Origin: Ascaphus truei
Lineage: Eukaryota > Chordata > Amphibia > Anura > Ascaphidae
Assembly (NCBI GenBank): GCA_036426205.1
Contig: WSYH01000837.1
Span: forward strand, 95,350 to 159,349
DNA: 64,000 bases
Direction of reading: 5' to 3'
Of this stretch, positions 35,055 to 46,400 are shown one piece after another. Below the pieces are notes generated by a model. That model saw only the letters and a list, made by a program, of their open reading frames with translations. It was not told where the DNA came from and ran no database searches. The first letter of the stretch is position 1. Each line of letters begins with the position of its first letter. A program made the translations under genes and the position numbers.

Positions 35055-35253
35055 TTTTTTTTTAATAAATCAGTTCTGTACTGAGAAAATACTTTTAGCA
35101 TTTTTTTTTTAAACAACCCTGAAATCTTTTTTTTTAATGTATTATAATGCAATCTTTTTTGTTCCTATAGCAACCACTTACAAAGTCACATCCCCTTCCT
35201 CAACAGGTGCTGGCACACCCCTTTTTGAGTCCTGCCCTCTAGCAGTGCACTTA

Positions 35254-35588
35254 GGCTACAGCCCCAGTTATACCTGCTGCACGCTCGCCTGGCGACCTAG
35301 CAGCGCGTGCAGTGTTTAAAGCCGCGATCGGCAGTCTGTAGGGAGGCGGGGCTATGCCGGGGGGTGGGCACAGCCATGCCAGGGCATATCTGTCCTTCCA
35401 TTGGTGCGCGCCGACCACATGATCGCGGCACGGGAAGACAACATTTTCGTCTTCCCTGCCAGCGTGCGAGTCACAGCTCCTAGCTCGCCCACACACACAG
35501 CCACTGGGCCTGCCCCATGGAGGACTGTGCTGCGGTGTGTGGCGCGCACGCCTTAGCACGTGCCGCAGCAGCCACTGGGGACCTGGCA
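35254..35588. mobile_element. GC-rich Harbinger-type miniature element
   Basis: The left end GGCTACAGCCCCAGTTATAC is a degenerate inverted match to the right end (CACTGGGGACCTGGCA), with TTA and TAG flanks. The interior is CpG-rich with no ORF worth calling. Confidence 0.45.
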
Positions 35589-36505
35589 TAGTGGTATCTA
35601 GTGACTGCCTGGTCACATAATCTTCCCCACAGAACTTTGACATAATATGCAAATGCATTACACCGACTGCTGAATACTTATCTGCTGCCATTTAGTGAAC
35701 CCCGAGCCGAATCTTTGCCAATCGATCAAAGGAGAACGGATCGATAGTCAATTTAGCCAATTACTTATTGTGGCTTGTATTGACGCACATATTAAAAGGG
35801 GAAAATTAAATTACATTTTTTTTTTTTTATACAAAAAACAACACACGGCAGCTTAGACTGCCGCTTTAAAAGCGCACACCTTGGATTTTTTCTTTTGCTA
35901 CTTTCTCCAAAATAGAAAAGTTCTGGAGAGTTCACAATGACACAAATAGAGGATGGTGTTGCATTAGCCTGCAGAATGGACAAACAAAGTAAGGTACAAG
36001 TAAAACCTAGAGACTAAAAACAAGCTTTCAGGACAACAAATGTCCCTTTCTTTAGGCAGATTAAAGAAGGAACCATTGACAATAGGCTGACAAAGAGGAC
36101 GTTACTAAACGTATATCGGTAGGTACATTTGATATTTTCTGCAGCTTCTATGGCAGCTAAACAGAGCTATAATGTTCCATAACTGTACATAAATTGGATG
36201 GGTACATATTTTGTAGCGAACCAAATTATGACTTGGAAAACTTTTTTCCAGAATCTCGCACTAGTCGAGGCCTGGAGATCTAACCTATAGTGCTTAGTGA
36301 AGGTATGCAATGAGGACCATTGTACTGCCTTACAAGATGCCTTGTCTATATCTCTGTTGCCCCAAAAGGTAGAAGATGCCTGAAGGGGTTCCCCAAGAGC
36401 TGCTCCCCTCTGCACAGAACCACCAGCTAAGGGTTAATCTCTGTGTTTGCTTACTGCTTATTCAACGTATTATCATGAATATCATAACTGTGCCCAGGAC
36501 ATACA

Positions 36506-37537
36506 GTTAGGTCCAGAAATTATTGGACACTGATACAAGTTTTGTTATTTCGGCTGTGTACCAAAATAAATTCAAGTTACAGTTAAATAATGAATGAATG
36601 GGCTTCAAGTGCAATCAGATTTAATTTGAGGGTATTCACATCCAAATTGGAGGAAGGGTTTAGGAATTACATCTCTTTAATATGTAGTCCTCACTTTTTC
36701 AAGGGACCAAAAGTAATTGAACAATTGACTCAAAAGCTGTTCCATGGACAGGTGTGGGCTATTCCTTCGTTATTTCATTATCAATTAAGCAGGTAAAAGG
36801 TCTGGAGTTGATTCCAGATGTGGCATTCGCATTTGGAAGCTGTTGCTGTGAACCCACAACATGCGGTCAAAGGAGCTCTCAATGCAAGTGAAACAGGGCA
36901 TCCTTAGGCTGCAAAAAAAAAAAATCCATCAGAACATTAGGAGTGGCCAAATCAATACTTTGGTACATTCTGAGAGGAAAAAAAAAAAACACGCACTGGT
37001 GAGCTCTGCAACACAAAAAGACCTAGACGCCCACAGAAGACAACAGTGGTTAATGATCGTAGGATCCTTTCCATGGTAAATAAAAACCCCTTCACAACAT
37101 CCAGCCAAGTGAAGAACACTCTCCAGGAGGTAGGCATATCATTATCAAAGTGTACCATAAAGAGAAGACTTCACAAGAGCAAATACATAGGGTTCACCAC
37201 AAGGTGCAAACCATTCATAAGCCTCAAGAATAGAAAGGCCAGATTAGACTTTGCCAAACAATATCTAAAAAAGCCAGCCCAGTTCTTGAACAGCATTCTT
37301 TGGACAAATGAAGCCAAGATCAACCTGTACAGAATGATGGGGGGGGAAAAAAAAGTATGGAGAAGGCTTGGAACGGCTCATGATCCGAAGCATACAACAT
37401 CATCTGTAAAACACGGTGGAGACAGTGTGATGGCATGGGCATGCATGGTTTACAATGGCACTGGGTCACTAGTGTTTATTGATGTGACAGAAGACAGAAG
37501 CAGCCGGATGAATTCTGAAGTGTAGGGATATATTGTC
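36506..37537 (+). mobile_element. Degenerate Tc1-like element, 3' half replaced
   Basis: It starts ACAGTTAGGTCCAGAAATTA after a TA, a Tc1 end. It codes for transposase remnants and is cut at about 37537, where Penelope sequence begins. The 3' inverted repeat is absent. Confidence 0.8.
36861..37537 (+). pseudogene. Tc1-like transposase remnant
   Basis: Frames at 36861 and 37046 read MRSKELSMQVKQGILRL ... TTSSQVKNTLQEVGISLSKC ... RKARLDFAKQYLKKPAQFL and ILWTNEAKINLY. The first catalytic Asp of the WTDE motif is Asn. GGDSVMAWACMVYNGTG lies near the second acid. At least one frameshift (about 37050) and further indels near 37520 destroy it. Confidence 0.85.
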
Positions 37538-38540
37538 TGGTGTACATCAAGTGTCCATGTGGTCTTCTCTATGTGGGAAAAACCATAAGAATGCTAAAAA
37601 CAAGATCGAACATAAAAGTGTAATTTGGAAAGGTACGGATCCCACTGTTCTTGTGTAGCATTGTGTGGAACATAGGCATAACGTGGCATCTCTACGCATC
37701 ATGGGAATTTAATTTGTAGCACCTAGACAGGGGACTCCTGATAGGGAAACATTTGTGCTGAGGAGTGAAGCCTATTGGATACATACCTTGAACACCAGTA
37801 ATGGTGCAGGACTTAATGAACAGCACAACCCGAGATGCTTTCTTAATGGGAGATAATAATCTTGTCTTCTTTACAGAAAATATAATCTTCCCCCCCCCCC
37901 CCGTTATTATTTCTAACAGATGTATGCTCTGGAGTTCTACTACTTATCAGGATTTGTGTTTGATTTTTTCAGTCCTCATTCTTTAATTTTTTTCTGACCA
38001 AAAGGTACGAGGTGTGTTTGTCCAGCACTTGTGTTACAGTATTCATAGATCATGTTTGTTCTTTTTCCTGCACTTTTAGGCTTGCTGTGGGGGATCTCAC
38101 TTCTCCATACTCAGACAGGGTTCCCATGGCGATATATTTACATCTTTAGCACAGCCCCCATGATTATTGTGCTGCCTGGGACATGCCCCCTCTGACAACG
38201 CGACGCGTCACGTTGACGTCATCGCGGGGGCATTCGCATCTTGGAGGAGGCATTGCTTCAGGTTCTCAGCACAGCTCCGTGGGTGCTGTGCTACATGGGA
38301 CCCACCCCTGACGTCATCACGTCGCGCTGACGTCATCGTCGTGGACAGTGCGGTTCTGAGCGAGGAGGGCTGAGTACATGGGAGTATTTATATGAGTTCT
38401 ATCTTCTATGTTCTGTAGCCCACACCTTGAGAAAGGCAGTATTGCACTGCTGAAACGTCGGTTTCTTAGGCACATTAAATTTCATTGCTGAATAAGACCG
38501 TGTGCCTGACTCCTTTCTACCTACTTGACGCAGATGGTTG
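37538..38540 (+). mobile_element. Penelope-like element 3' end with GIY-YIG endonuclease remnant
   Basis: Frame from 37538: VYIKCPCGLLYVGKTIRMLK is the Penelope GIY-YIG-type endonuclease core (CPCG..YVGKT). Stops follow, then HNVASLRIMGI and SEAYWIHTLNTSNGAGLNEQH, the conserved Penelope C-terminus (REAFWIHTL......GLNE). Downstream, 38080-38540 is a GC-rich terminal repeat with CTTGAGAAAGGCAGTATTGC ... GAAACGTCGG at 38426-38461. Confidence 0.82.
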
Positions 38541-40086
38541 CCCTGATGAATCTGGCCTAGTTTGCCTATTATGAAGGGTGTCCAATGCTGACACTTGTAC
38601 CTTTAGTGAAGTTGGCTTCAGCCCTTTTTGAAACCAAAGTTGTAAAAACTGTAAGATCTGTGCAGTGGTCTCATGGAGCGTAGTAATCTCTTGATTGTGA
38701 TGTCACAAAGAATATCTTCCATCTGTTGTAATAAACAGCTGAGGTGTCATGTTTCCTGGAGTGAAGGTAGGTATCAATCACCTGGGCTGAAAACCCCATT
38801 GCTCTCAAAGATCTCCTCTCAACCTCCACACTGTCAACTGAAGGAAACCAAGATAGGCATGGAGAATCGGACCTTGCATCAGCAGACAGGAAGTGAAGGA
38901 CACCTTCACGGAAAGGTTCCTAAGGTTTGCAAACCAAGCCCATCTGGGTCAATGCAGCGCAATTAGTATAGCATTCGCAGTCTCTCTGGATTGTGCTCAT
39001 CACCATCTGGAGTAACTGAATGTGAGGAAACACATTGAGAGGGAATGTCAGCCATAACTGACATGGAGTCCCAAAATGTGGCTTCAGGATCTTGCCAAAT
39101 GGAGCAACTTTTTTGTTTGGTCTGGATGCCATCAGGTCCCATCGAGAAATTCATATCCATGAATACCGGTGAACACAGCTCCCCTTCTCCTGGTAGAACT
39201 GCATGTCTGCTCAAGAAGTCTCTTTACATTTTTGCCCCTCAAAATGTACGTCGCTGAATGATGGAGAAATGATGGCAGCAAAATGGATTTCATCCAGAGA
39301 ATAAAGTTAAAGGATGAGCATCGTCTTCCATAATTTTCCTAACGCAATCCATACACAGCCTCTTAGGAGGAGAGGCTGGTAACTAGACATCGCAGGTAGC
39401 CCACTATTTGAATTTTGCAGCTGCTTTCTTGGGCTTCATAGCACGAGAGTCCAGCTGCAGTTGCTCAGATTCCTGGTCCCGAGGCAGTCATTGTTAAGAG
39501 CAGCAAATGCCAATATAGCCATTGGGAAGAGTAAACTAATAAGGAATTGGAAGCTAGCAGTCCAAAGATGTCAACAATGGGGTGCAAGCAGGCTGCTAGA
39601 GATGTAGCTTCTTGGAAAGCTGATGTGTTGCAGAGGCAGGTACGGCTTGTTCAATTTTGCGGAGAAATAAATTCTGTGCAAAAACAGATACTGCAAAGTG
39701 TACCTTTAAAATATTTGGCTGTTCTGCCTCTGCGCTCCCCTAGCATTGTATGTGACCAGAAGTGACATCAATGTCCCTCTGTGCAACCGGAAGCAATGTC
39801 AGTGGGTCTCTCCACCTCAGGAGGCTCTGGGAGGGAAATCCTGGGTCCCAGACCACCAATGGAGAAACCCTGTGTCTGGCTCCCAATTCCTCTTCACAAC
39901 CAAAGAGCACTGTGAATGGGACACTGGCAGTGTAGCTGATCCTTCCCTCATGGACATTTTGAGATGGCCTGTTCAGGAGAAAGCAGGTAAATCTAATCCA
40001 CAATGCAATTTAAAAAAAAATTTTTTAAAGACAAATCCTTTATACCTTCATCAGGAGTTATTTCCCAGTTTTGGGGTACCATAGAG
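38541..40086. other. Non-coding, unassigned
   Basis: Moderately complex sequence with short ORFs only (up to 112 codons), no domain recognised. It may be further Penelope or older repeat sequence. Confidence 0.35.
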
Positions 40087-40375
40087 CAGCGGTACGCAAA
40101 GTGGGGGGCACGAGATTTTTCGGGGTTGGGGGGCAGTGTTGCAGGGGCCCCGCGCTCTTCCCCAAAAGGCATTTAAATTAAATGCCGGGGGGATCACGCG
40201 AGGCCCCTGCCACTCAACTTACCTTCACTCTGCTGGCGTCAGGGCTTGTGTCCATTGCAACGCGGCGTGGTCATGTGATATGACGTCACAGGCAAATGAT
40301 GTCACGGGTCATGACCCCACAGCGTTATTTGACGCCGCGTGAGGTAACAATCTTGCTCCGCGCCCTGCCCCCGTG
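40087..40375. mobile_element. hAT miniature element, copy C (right end missing)
   Basis: It starts CAGCGGTACGCAAAGTG after CCATAGAG. It shares the AAATGCCGGGGGGATCACGCGAG interior in part and is cut off where a SINE/LINE tail in reverse orientation begins. Confidence 0.75.
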
Positions 40376-40550
40376 TCTTTATTTGTATAGCACCATTAAT
40401 GTACATAGCGCTTAACAGTAGTAATACACACAGTAATCATATAAATAACAAATAATATAAATAACAGGTCATGAGAATAAGTGAGAACATTAAGGAAGAG
40501 GAGTCCCTGCTCCGAGGAGCTTACAATCTAATTGGTAGGTAGGGAGAACG
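40376..40550 (-). repeat. Reversed SINE/LINE tail fragment
   Basis: TTTATTTGTATAGCACCATT ... GTCCCTGCTCCGAGGAGCTT ACAATCTAA resembles the tail at 33430-33505 in reverse. It truncates hAT copy C. Confidence 0.5.
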
Positions 40551-41892
40551 TACAGAGACAGTAGGAGGAAATGTGAGTTTGATACAATTTATTTTAAAAA
40601 GCGTGTATAAAACAAGTGGTATTACACCATGGGCGTTCTCTGCGCTTTCCGCTCCAGTCTGCATATCCGTGATTAGAATTCTTCATGTTAACATATTAAA
40701 AACATGGACCTAAGCTCTAAAATAATTTCAAAGCAAAAACAGCACACCACGTGCATGGACTGACCAGAAAGCAAGAGATTAAGAACATTAAAAACATACC
40801 CATAAACCCCAAGTGAATTTATATTTTAAAAAAAAAATGGAACAAAATAAAGAAGGGGAAGCACCAAATTATTCCACTTGGCTGACATCAGCAGAACTTT
40901 TACAGGGTTGAATCTAATCAGCAGACGATGCAGTGCTACAGGATAATGGGAATGTGTACAGATTGTCCTGTTACAAGAGTTGTTTGTCCGATTATGACAT
41001 GTGCATAGATTATTTATATTCGCTAGTATTTTGTATGAAGGATAGGCTGGTTTGGAATCTGAAGACACTCCCTGTTTGTGAAGTTCGGATCCCCAAAATT
41101 CAGGTCCTGGAAAAAAGTTGCTCTTCGGGTTATTCCAGACCGTGTGACCATAACTATGCAGGTGGTGCAAATAGAAACCCGAACAAAACCTAATTTGCAC
41201 TCACATCAGATCGATTCTCGCTGCATTTCCAGTAGATTAAACACTGTTACATTACACCTGTGCTGGGTCCAGTGGTTAGCACCCTGACAGCATCATCTGA
41301 CCTCCCTACCCTCTCTGCTAGTATACCAGCCGATCAATTGGTGTCATTTTGTTTTTTTCATACTTTGATTATTTTAAACTATTTTCCTGCTTATTTTGAG
41401 GAGTTTTAAAATAGTTGTATAAAAATCACAAGTACCGCAGGGGCCGCCAACTTCCAGAGATATTTACCACTAAAGTAAGTAGAAGCGTACCTAGTTACGT
41501 GAAACGGCGTCGGGTTTTATGGACGTCACGACGGTGGCGGGACGTGATGCGGAGGCAGAGGGATTACATGCTGCAACTCTAAAATCTGGTCGAATAGCGA
41601 TAATTCACCTTTATTGTTAAGAATTAGGCTGCTGATTTAGCAAACGGACTCCATTACTGTTTAGAGCATACAGTGGCTAAAATACAACCAAATAATGACG
41701 CATGCATCCATTAGGTAGCATACATATTCGATACATTGTTGTTGTCATATGCTGCACTTATTATTACTAAGACTACAGGGTTTGTTCTTTCCCTATGTAT
41801 CTACAAACTATGATACTTTCCTATGATAGTGTCAGGGATAGCCTGAATATTTAGTCTGCGGATTCAAATTATTTTAGAACAATCACCTAGGC

Positions 41893-42186
41893 CAGGGGAG
41901 CGCACACTTTTCCTGCTGCGCCCCCATCTTCCCTGTCCCGCTCTCGCGCCCCCCTACCTGGTATCCGCCTCAAATGACGCTGCGGCGTCTTTTGACGCGT
42001 GTGACATCACATGACGCTGCGTTGACATGGCGACGCGTCACAGCCGGCTGAATCCCGGTAACTGAAATGTTGCAGAGGCCTCGCGCGATCCCCCGGTATT
42101 TAATTGCCGTGGGGAAGAGCGCAGGGCCTCTGCAATCGCCCGCGCCCCCCAGCAAAATCCCCCGCACCCCAGTTTGCGCACCCCTG
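41893..42186. mobile_element. hAT miniature element, copy D
   Basis: The ends CAGGGGAGCGCACAC and GTTTGCGCACCCCTG are flanked by ACCTAGGC and ACCTAGGT. Confidence 0.87.
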
Positions 42187-42303
42187 ACCTAGGTTGTAAA
42201 AGCAACAAAGAGTTCAGAATTGATGCATGCGTGCTTTAGTTAGCGGATATATCTTCGAAACACCAATGCTACACTATGGCTAGGAGTGTGCTTTTCTCTA
42301 TGC

Positions 42304-42599
42304 CAGCGATGCGCAAACTGGGGGCGGGAGAATTTGTAGCGGTGGCGCAGGCGGTTGCTGAGGCCCCGCGCTCTTCCCCATGGCATTTAAATTAAATGCT
42401 GGGGGAGGCGTGAGGCCTCTCCAACACCCTTACCTGCTCTCTGCCGGGTCTCCGGCGACGCGCGTCGAATGACGTGGCGGGGTCACGTGACGTCACCTGG
42501 TCTGCGACGTCATTTGACGCAGAGTCCTTGCAGAGGGAGAGCGCGAACGCTGCGGCTGCCGGGAATGGGGGCGCACCTTATGAAGTTTGCGCACCCCTG
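42304..42599. mobile_element. hAT miniature element, copy E (perfect 8 bp duplication)
   Basis: The ends CAGCGATGCGCAAACTG and AGTTTGCGCACCCCTG are flanked by CTCTATGC on both sides (42296-42303 and 42600-42607). This is the cleanest copy and defines the family. Confidence 0.9.
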
Positions 42600-42619
42600 C
42601 TCTATGCAATTAGAGTTAG

Positions 42620-43530
42620 GCTATTATTGGAATTGTCTGAACACCAAGGCGACTCCTTTTGATAAATATCTTATATAGTGAATTTACGCACCATTTCCAT
42701 CTATCATTAATTCTCTATAAAGGTTACTATACAAACATTTGAGAAAAAAGTTAAAGGATTATATTACATACGGCTTAATCAATTTGAAAGCCAGTATATT
42801 TTCCAATTAGCTGTATATCCGGTTCTCACCACCGGGGTTTTTAAGATTCACACACTGTAAATATTATTACACACCTAGTGAGTGTATATATATGTTTAAT
42901 AAAATTATTTTGTTGCACCCGAGAGGAAGTTTTAATGACCGGTCTCTTATCAATTTATCCTTACGTAGCCTGGTCATCAATTGGAACTCTATATTCTGAT
43001 ACCAATTGTTGGTTAGCAACACCTTAATTATTGGTAGAGTGCAGTATTTGGGGACCTTTCCTGATTTTCTTTGATCAGACAGTGTTAATATATGTCATGT
43101 TCCCTTATGCACCACCAACATGATTGTATATTTACTTTAAATACAGAGGTTGAGCGGTGAGCATTCTTTCAGATTTATATATGATTGCAATCGAGTAAGG
43201 GGGTCAATATTGACTAACTGAAAGTACCTCGCAGAGGAGAAAGGTGAGTTGGCAACCGTAGCCGTGTGTATTAAACCTGTTTGCATATCTAACTCACGTG
43301 CCCACTTGTGTGCTGTTGGTGACAGATGGTATATGGGGACAGATTGAGGGGAGATATTGTTCATTTGAGGTACCTTTGCGAAGGTGAGAAGTGGGCCAGG
43401 TATTGAGCCGCTTATTAATCCTTGTCCCATGCTTATAGGTACGTGTACACATTTGCATTATTACCCAACAACACTCTTTAAATAGAGAAACAGACAAAAT
43501 ATAGTTAGTGGTTTTTATTTGATAGATTTT

Positions 43531-43565
<35 letters not shown>

Positions 43566-44820
43566 CTACCTCACCTTATTTCACACTTGCTGTATACATC
43601 CATTGTAACCAGTTATCCTTCTTGCATACACTGTATATTATGTTTCTGTATTTGTGCCATACCCAATGAAGGACCCTGAGAGCTTTGAAAGCTTGTAACT
43701 TAACTACATATTGGTCCAAAAAAAGGTCTCATACCACCTCCTACTCCCTCTCATGTTAATAACGGAAACATGTGAATGGCTCCAAGTCACATCTCTAAAG
43801 ATAAAAACATATTGAGCCTGTGCATACCAACACCCAGAGTACAGATCAAATAAAGCAACCGTTGGACTAGCAAGACAACCATTTTTCTTCTTTAGAAAAT
43901 AACACATTATCATATTTCATTTATAAATATCAAGAAGTATCAATGGTTATAAAATTATGTAAATACTCACCATATGCTGAACCCGCCTGACACCTTGCAG
44001 ATAATGGATAAGATAAGGCCAGTTCAGCCTTTGAAAAGGTAAAATCTGCTTTATAAACAAACTTTCACGCTGTGGTCACCATTTAACCCCCTTTGTTGCC
44101 GCGGGGAAGAGACAAGAGCAATTTACATGACTTGCAAAGTTTGTCGGACCCCCCAAATCACAATGGCCCTTTAAAGTGTAGGTGTTGGGAAACCAGCTAA
44201 TCTGCACCTATTTTGTCCTGCGTGCATTGTGCGATTTTATCGCGCTGTGCCCCATGTTATTCCTCTCCTTTTTCTTGGTGTCAAAAATATTTGCCAGGTA
44301 TGAGGCATACTGGCCAATTATATCTATTTATGCATCATAATGTACATCTTTTTTGTTTCATCCCTGAGAAGAAAAAAAACCACTTCCTTCAACCCAAAGT
44401 CAATGGAAGTTGAAGATTTCTCGCATATTTTCCACCAAGTCTCCATAAAAACAGGTTTTCTGGCATTGGTCAGCATGAGGTTTCATAAAACTTCTCCATG
44501 TGACCAATGACCTGCCAATGAGCGGCCTGCAAAGTAACAGATACATCAGGTTTATAGGATTTGTATATGCTGGGATAAGCGGCAGTTTACACCACCATTC
44601 AAGGCTATGGAAACGGTGATATTTTCTGTTATAAAAGGGATATGTTGTGTCACTTAGGGGAACAATGTCTCTCTGGCACTAAAGGGAATAAGAACCGGAT
44701 AAACCAGGTTCCCACATTAATCTGCTAGGAGCAACCCGCAGCATTGCTGTATAAAACCTCACACTAATATATTACTTGTAATAGTAATATTTGTCGGTGC
44801 TGCAAACAGAAAAGCAAAAT
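42620..44820. other. Mostly non-coding, with a retroelement-like end near 43650
   Basis: CAATGAAGGACCCTGAGAGC TTTGAAAGCTTGTAA at 43663-43698 has the TGAAGGA-hairpin-GAAA shape of other Penelope-like ends in the window. The rest is unassigned. Confidence 0.35.
43532..43561. repeat. (CA)n microsatellite
   Basis: About 15 CA units. Confidence 0.95.
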
Positions 44821-45044
44821 TCTGCGGAGCCGGGACCATGTCTGTCGTGATCGAGCTGCAGGGGGTCCACACTTCCGAATGGGACCCACCCGCAGCGCCA
44901 GGCTTCGCTTATAGTGCCGGCAACAGTGACACGACATTGCGTCAAAACAAATGCATTGCCAACGTCGTGTGCGCTTATAGTAAAAGCGACGGAGCGATGG
45001 CTTGGCCGCGATCACTGGAAGTCATACGATAATATTTATAGTCA

Positions 45045-45241
45045 GTGTTCGACAAATCCAGTCAACTACAGGCCTGTGGCGACTGGATTTGACCCAGTGG
45101 CGACCTCCTCATGGCCGCCCAAGCAGGGCAGGATTGGTTCGGCGAGTAGATTTTTGGGTGATTTGTCAACCACTGTTTATAGTGTATATATATATTATAT
45201 ATATATATACACTATAAACCGTGGTTGCCGACAAATCACCC

Positions 45242-45250
<9 letters not shown>
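45045..45250. repeat. Foldback repeat with AT core
   Basis: GGGTGATTTGTCAACCACTGTTTATAGTGTA (45157-45187) is inverted at 45207-45242, across an AT-rich loop. A GTTCGACAAATCCAGTC segment at 45047 is related. A miniature element remnant is likely. Confidence 0.5.

Positions 45251-45251
<1 letters not shown>

Positions 45252-45284
<33 letters not shown>
45252..45284. repeat. (CA)n microsatellite
   Basis: About 16 CA units directly after the foldback at 45045-45250. Confidence 0.95.
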
Positions 45285-45285
<1 letters not shown>

Positions 45286-45581
45286 CTTGCCAGCAGCACT
45301 TATTCAATGTGCTCCCTATATGCAAGTAGCATGGTGCAGTACTGACACAAAATTAGTTGTCAAGCAAAGCAAATCTCAGCAACTATGGTAACGCTGCATA
45401 AAACTTCACACTGCGACTTGTACATATTATACACACACATATTACTGTTTAATCTCAGTATCTCATATTAGTCCCTTAACTGGTCACAGACTGCAACCAA
45501 GCTACACTTCTCCAGCACAAACGCACAGGCACTTTCTGTACTTTGCACATAACTTGTAATGCTGCCTCTATTTTCACAGAG

Positions 45582-45599
45582 ACACACACACACACATAC

Positions 45600-45686
<87 letters not shown>
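45582..45686. repeat. (CA)n microsatellite at the edge of the CpG block
   Basis: Long CA array of about 80 uninterrupted bases preceded by a short CA/TA mixed part, about 50 bp from the candidate POR promoter block. Confidence 0.97.
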
Positions 45687-45687
<1 letters not shown>

Positions 45688-45739
45688 GGTTTGATTTCCC
45701 TACATAATAGCGCTTCTGCCCCTCTGATTAGCTCAGGTT

Positions 45740-46400
45740 CTCCTTCAGTTCATTGCGCGCCGGCTTTAGGACCCCGCGGCGGAGCCTCGGGCTCAGGGCA
45801 CTGGAGGTGAAATCTCATCGCCAGCACAGGAGGGGGGCCGGCGAGGGACAAACCAGAAACGCACACACAAATAAAGCCAAAAGCCGAGCTAACGGCCGCG
45901 AACTCACCGACCTGCGTTTAGAACACCGGCAGCCGATCGCGAGGACACTGAACCACACAGTGGCGCACACTCTGCTGACCTGCTCGCGAGCAGTCGCACG
46001 TCAGCTGATGGAAGTCAGAGGCCTATTCTCAAGCTGACGAATAAGCGGGGGTGGCCGAAAATACTCTGTCATGGGTTGAAAGGAAAAATGCATCCAAAAG
46101 TTGGACAGTAAACTGAAAGCGCGCTGTTAAATAACACTTATTTGGGTTTTCTTTCCCAGCTGTAGATTTCAATCCAGAGTGGTTTTAAAAAAAATATCTC
46201 TCTACGCCCCCCTCTGTTTGCTTTCCGCTTGAGGTGGTACGGCCCAGTATCGCTAGAACACGCCCACCAATCAGGGCACGCAAGCGGTGACGTATCCGTC
46301 AGGAGAGCGGGGCGTGCCCTGCGCGATGAGGTATGACGAATGGGAGTTGCGAAGGTGAGAAGGTTGTGAAAGGGGCAGAGGTGGCTCAGTAGCAGCTCTC
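45740..46400 (-). promoter_or_regulatory. CpG-rich block, candidate POR promoter and non-coding exon 1
   Basis: This is the only long CpG-rich, apparently repeat-free stretch upstream of the POR coding exon. On the minus strand a consensus donor (CG followed by GTGAGTT) falls at 45907-45901, so an untranslated first exon could end at 45908. Mammalian POR has a non-coding first exon far upstream of the ATG exon, and the roughly 29 kb gap here fits that. The block at 46240-46350 contains a CCAAT motif (about 46267), a GGGGCGTG box and a CRE-like TGACGTA. On the plus strand GTGAGA follows GCGAAG near 46354, so a divergent transcript is possible. Assignment to POR is inference from strand, position and donor only. 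Confidence 0.5.

Larger units (their letters stand above)
34361..35869. mobile_element. TTAA-flanked element of the same family, interrupted by two insertions
   Basis: It starts TTAAAGCTGCAGACC and ends with AGACTGCCGCTTTAA. The uninterrupted relative at 29392 shows that 34418-35054 (Penelope-like foldback) and about 35254-35588 (Harbinger-type miniature element) were added later. Confidence 0.7.
17047..45907 (-). other. POR: Inferred POR intron 1
   Basis: This is the interval between the candidate non-coding exon 1 and the ATG exon. It is filled with transposable elements on both strands and microsatellites, listed separately. No other exon-like open frame with recognisable homology was seen. 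The extent depends on the exon 1 call. Confidence 0.45.

Noticed and set aside
35251..35691. 146-codon minus-strand open frame
   Set aside because: It lies in the CpG-rich miniature element at 35254-35588, so its openness reflects GC content.
44838..45032. CpG-rich short frames beginning MSVVIELQGV
   Set aside because: No known domain. The block looks like another GC-rich miniature element remnant, and its ends could not be defined.
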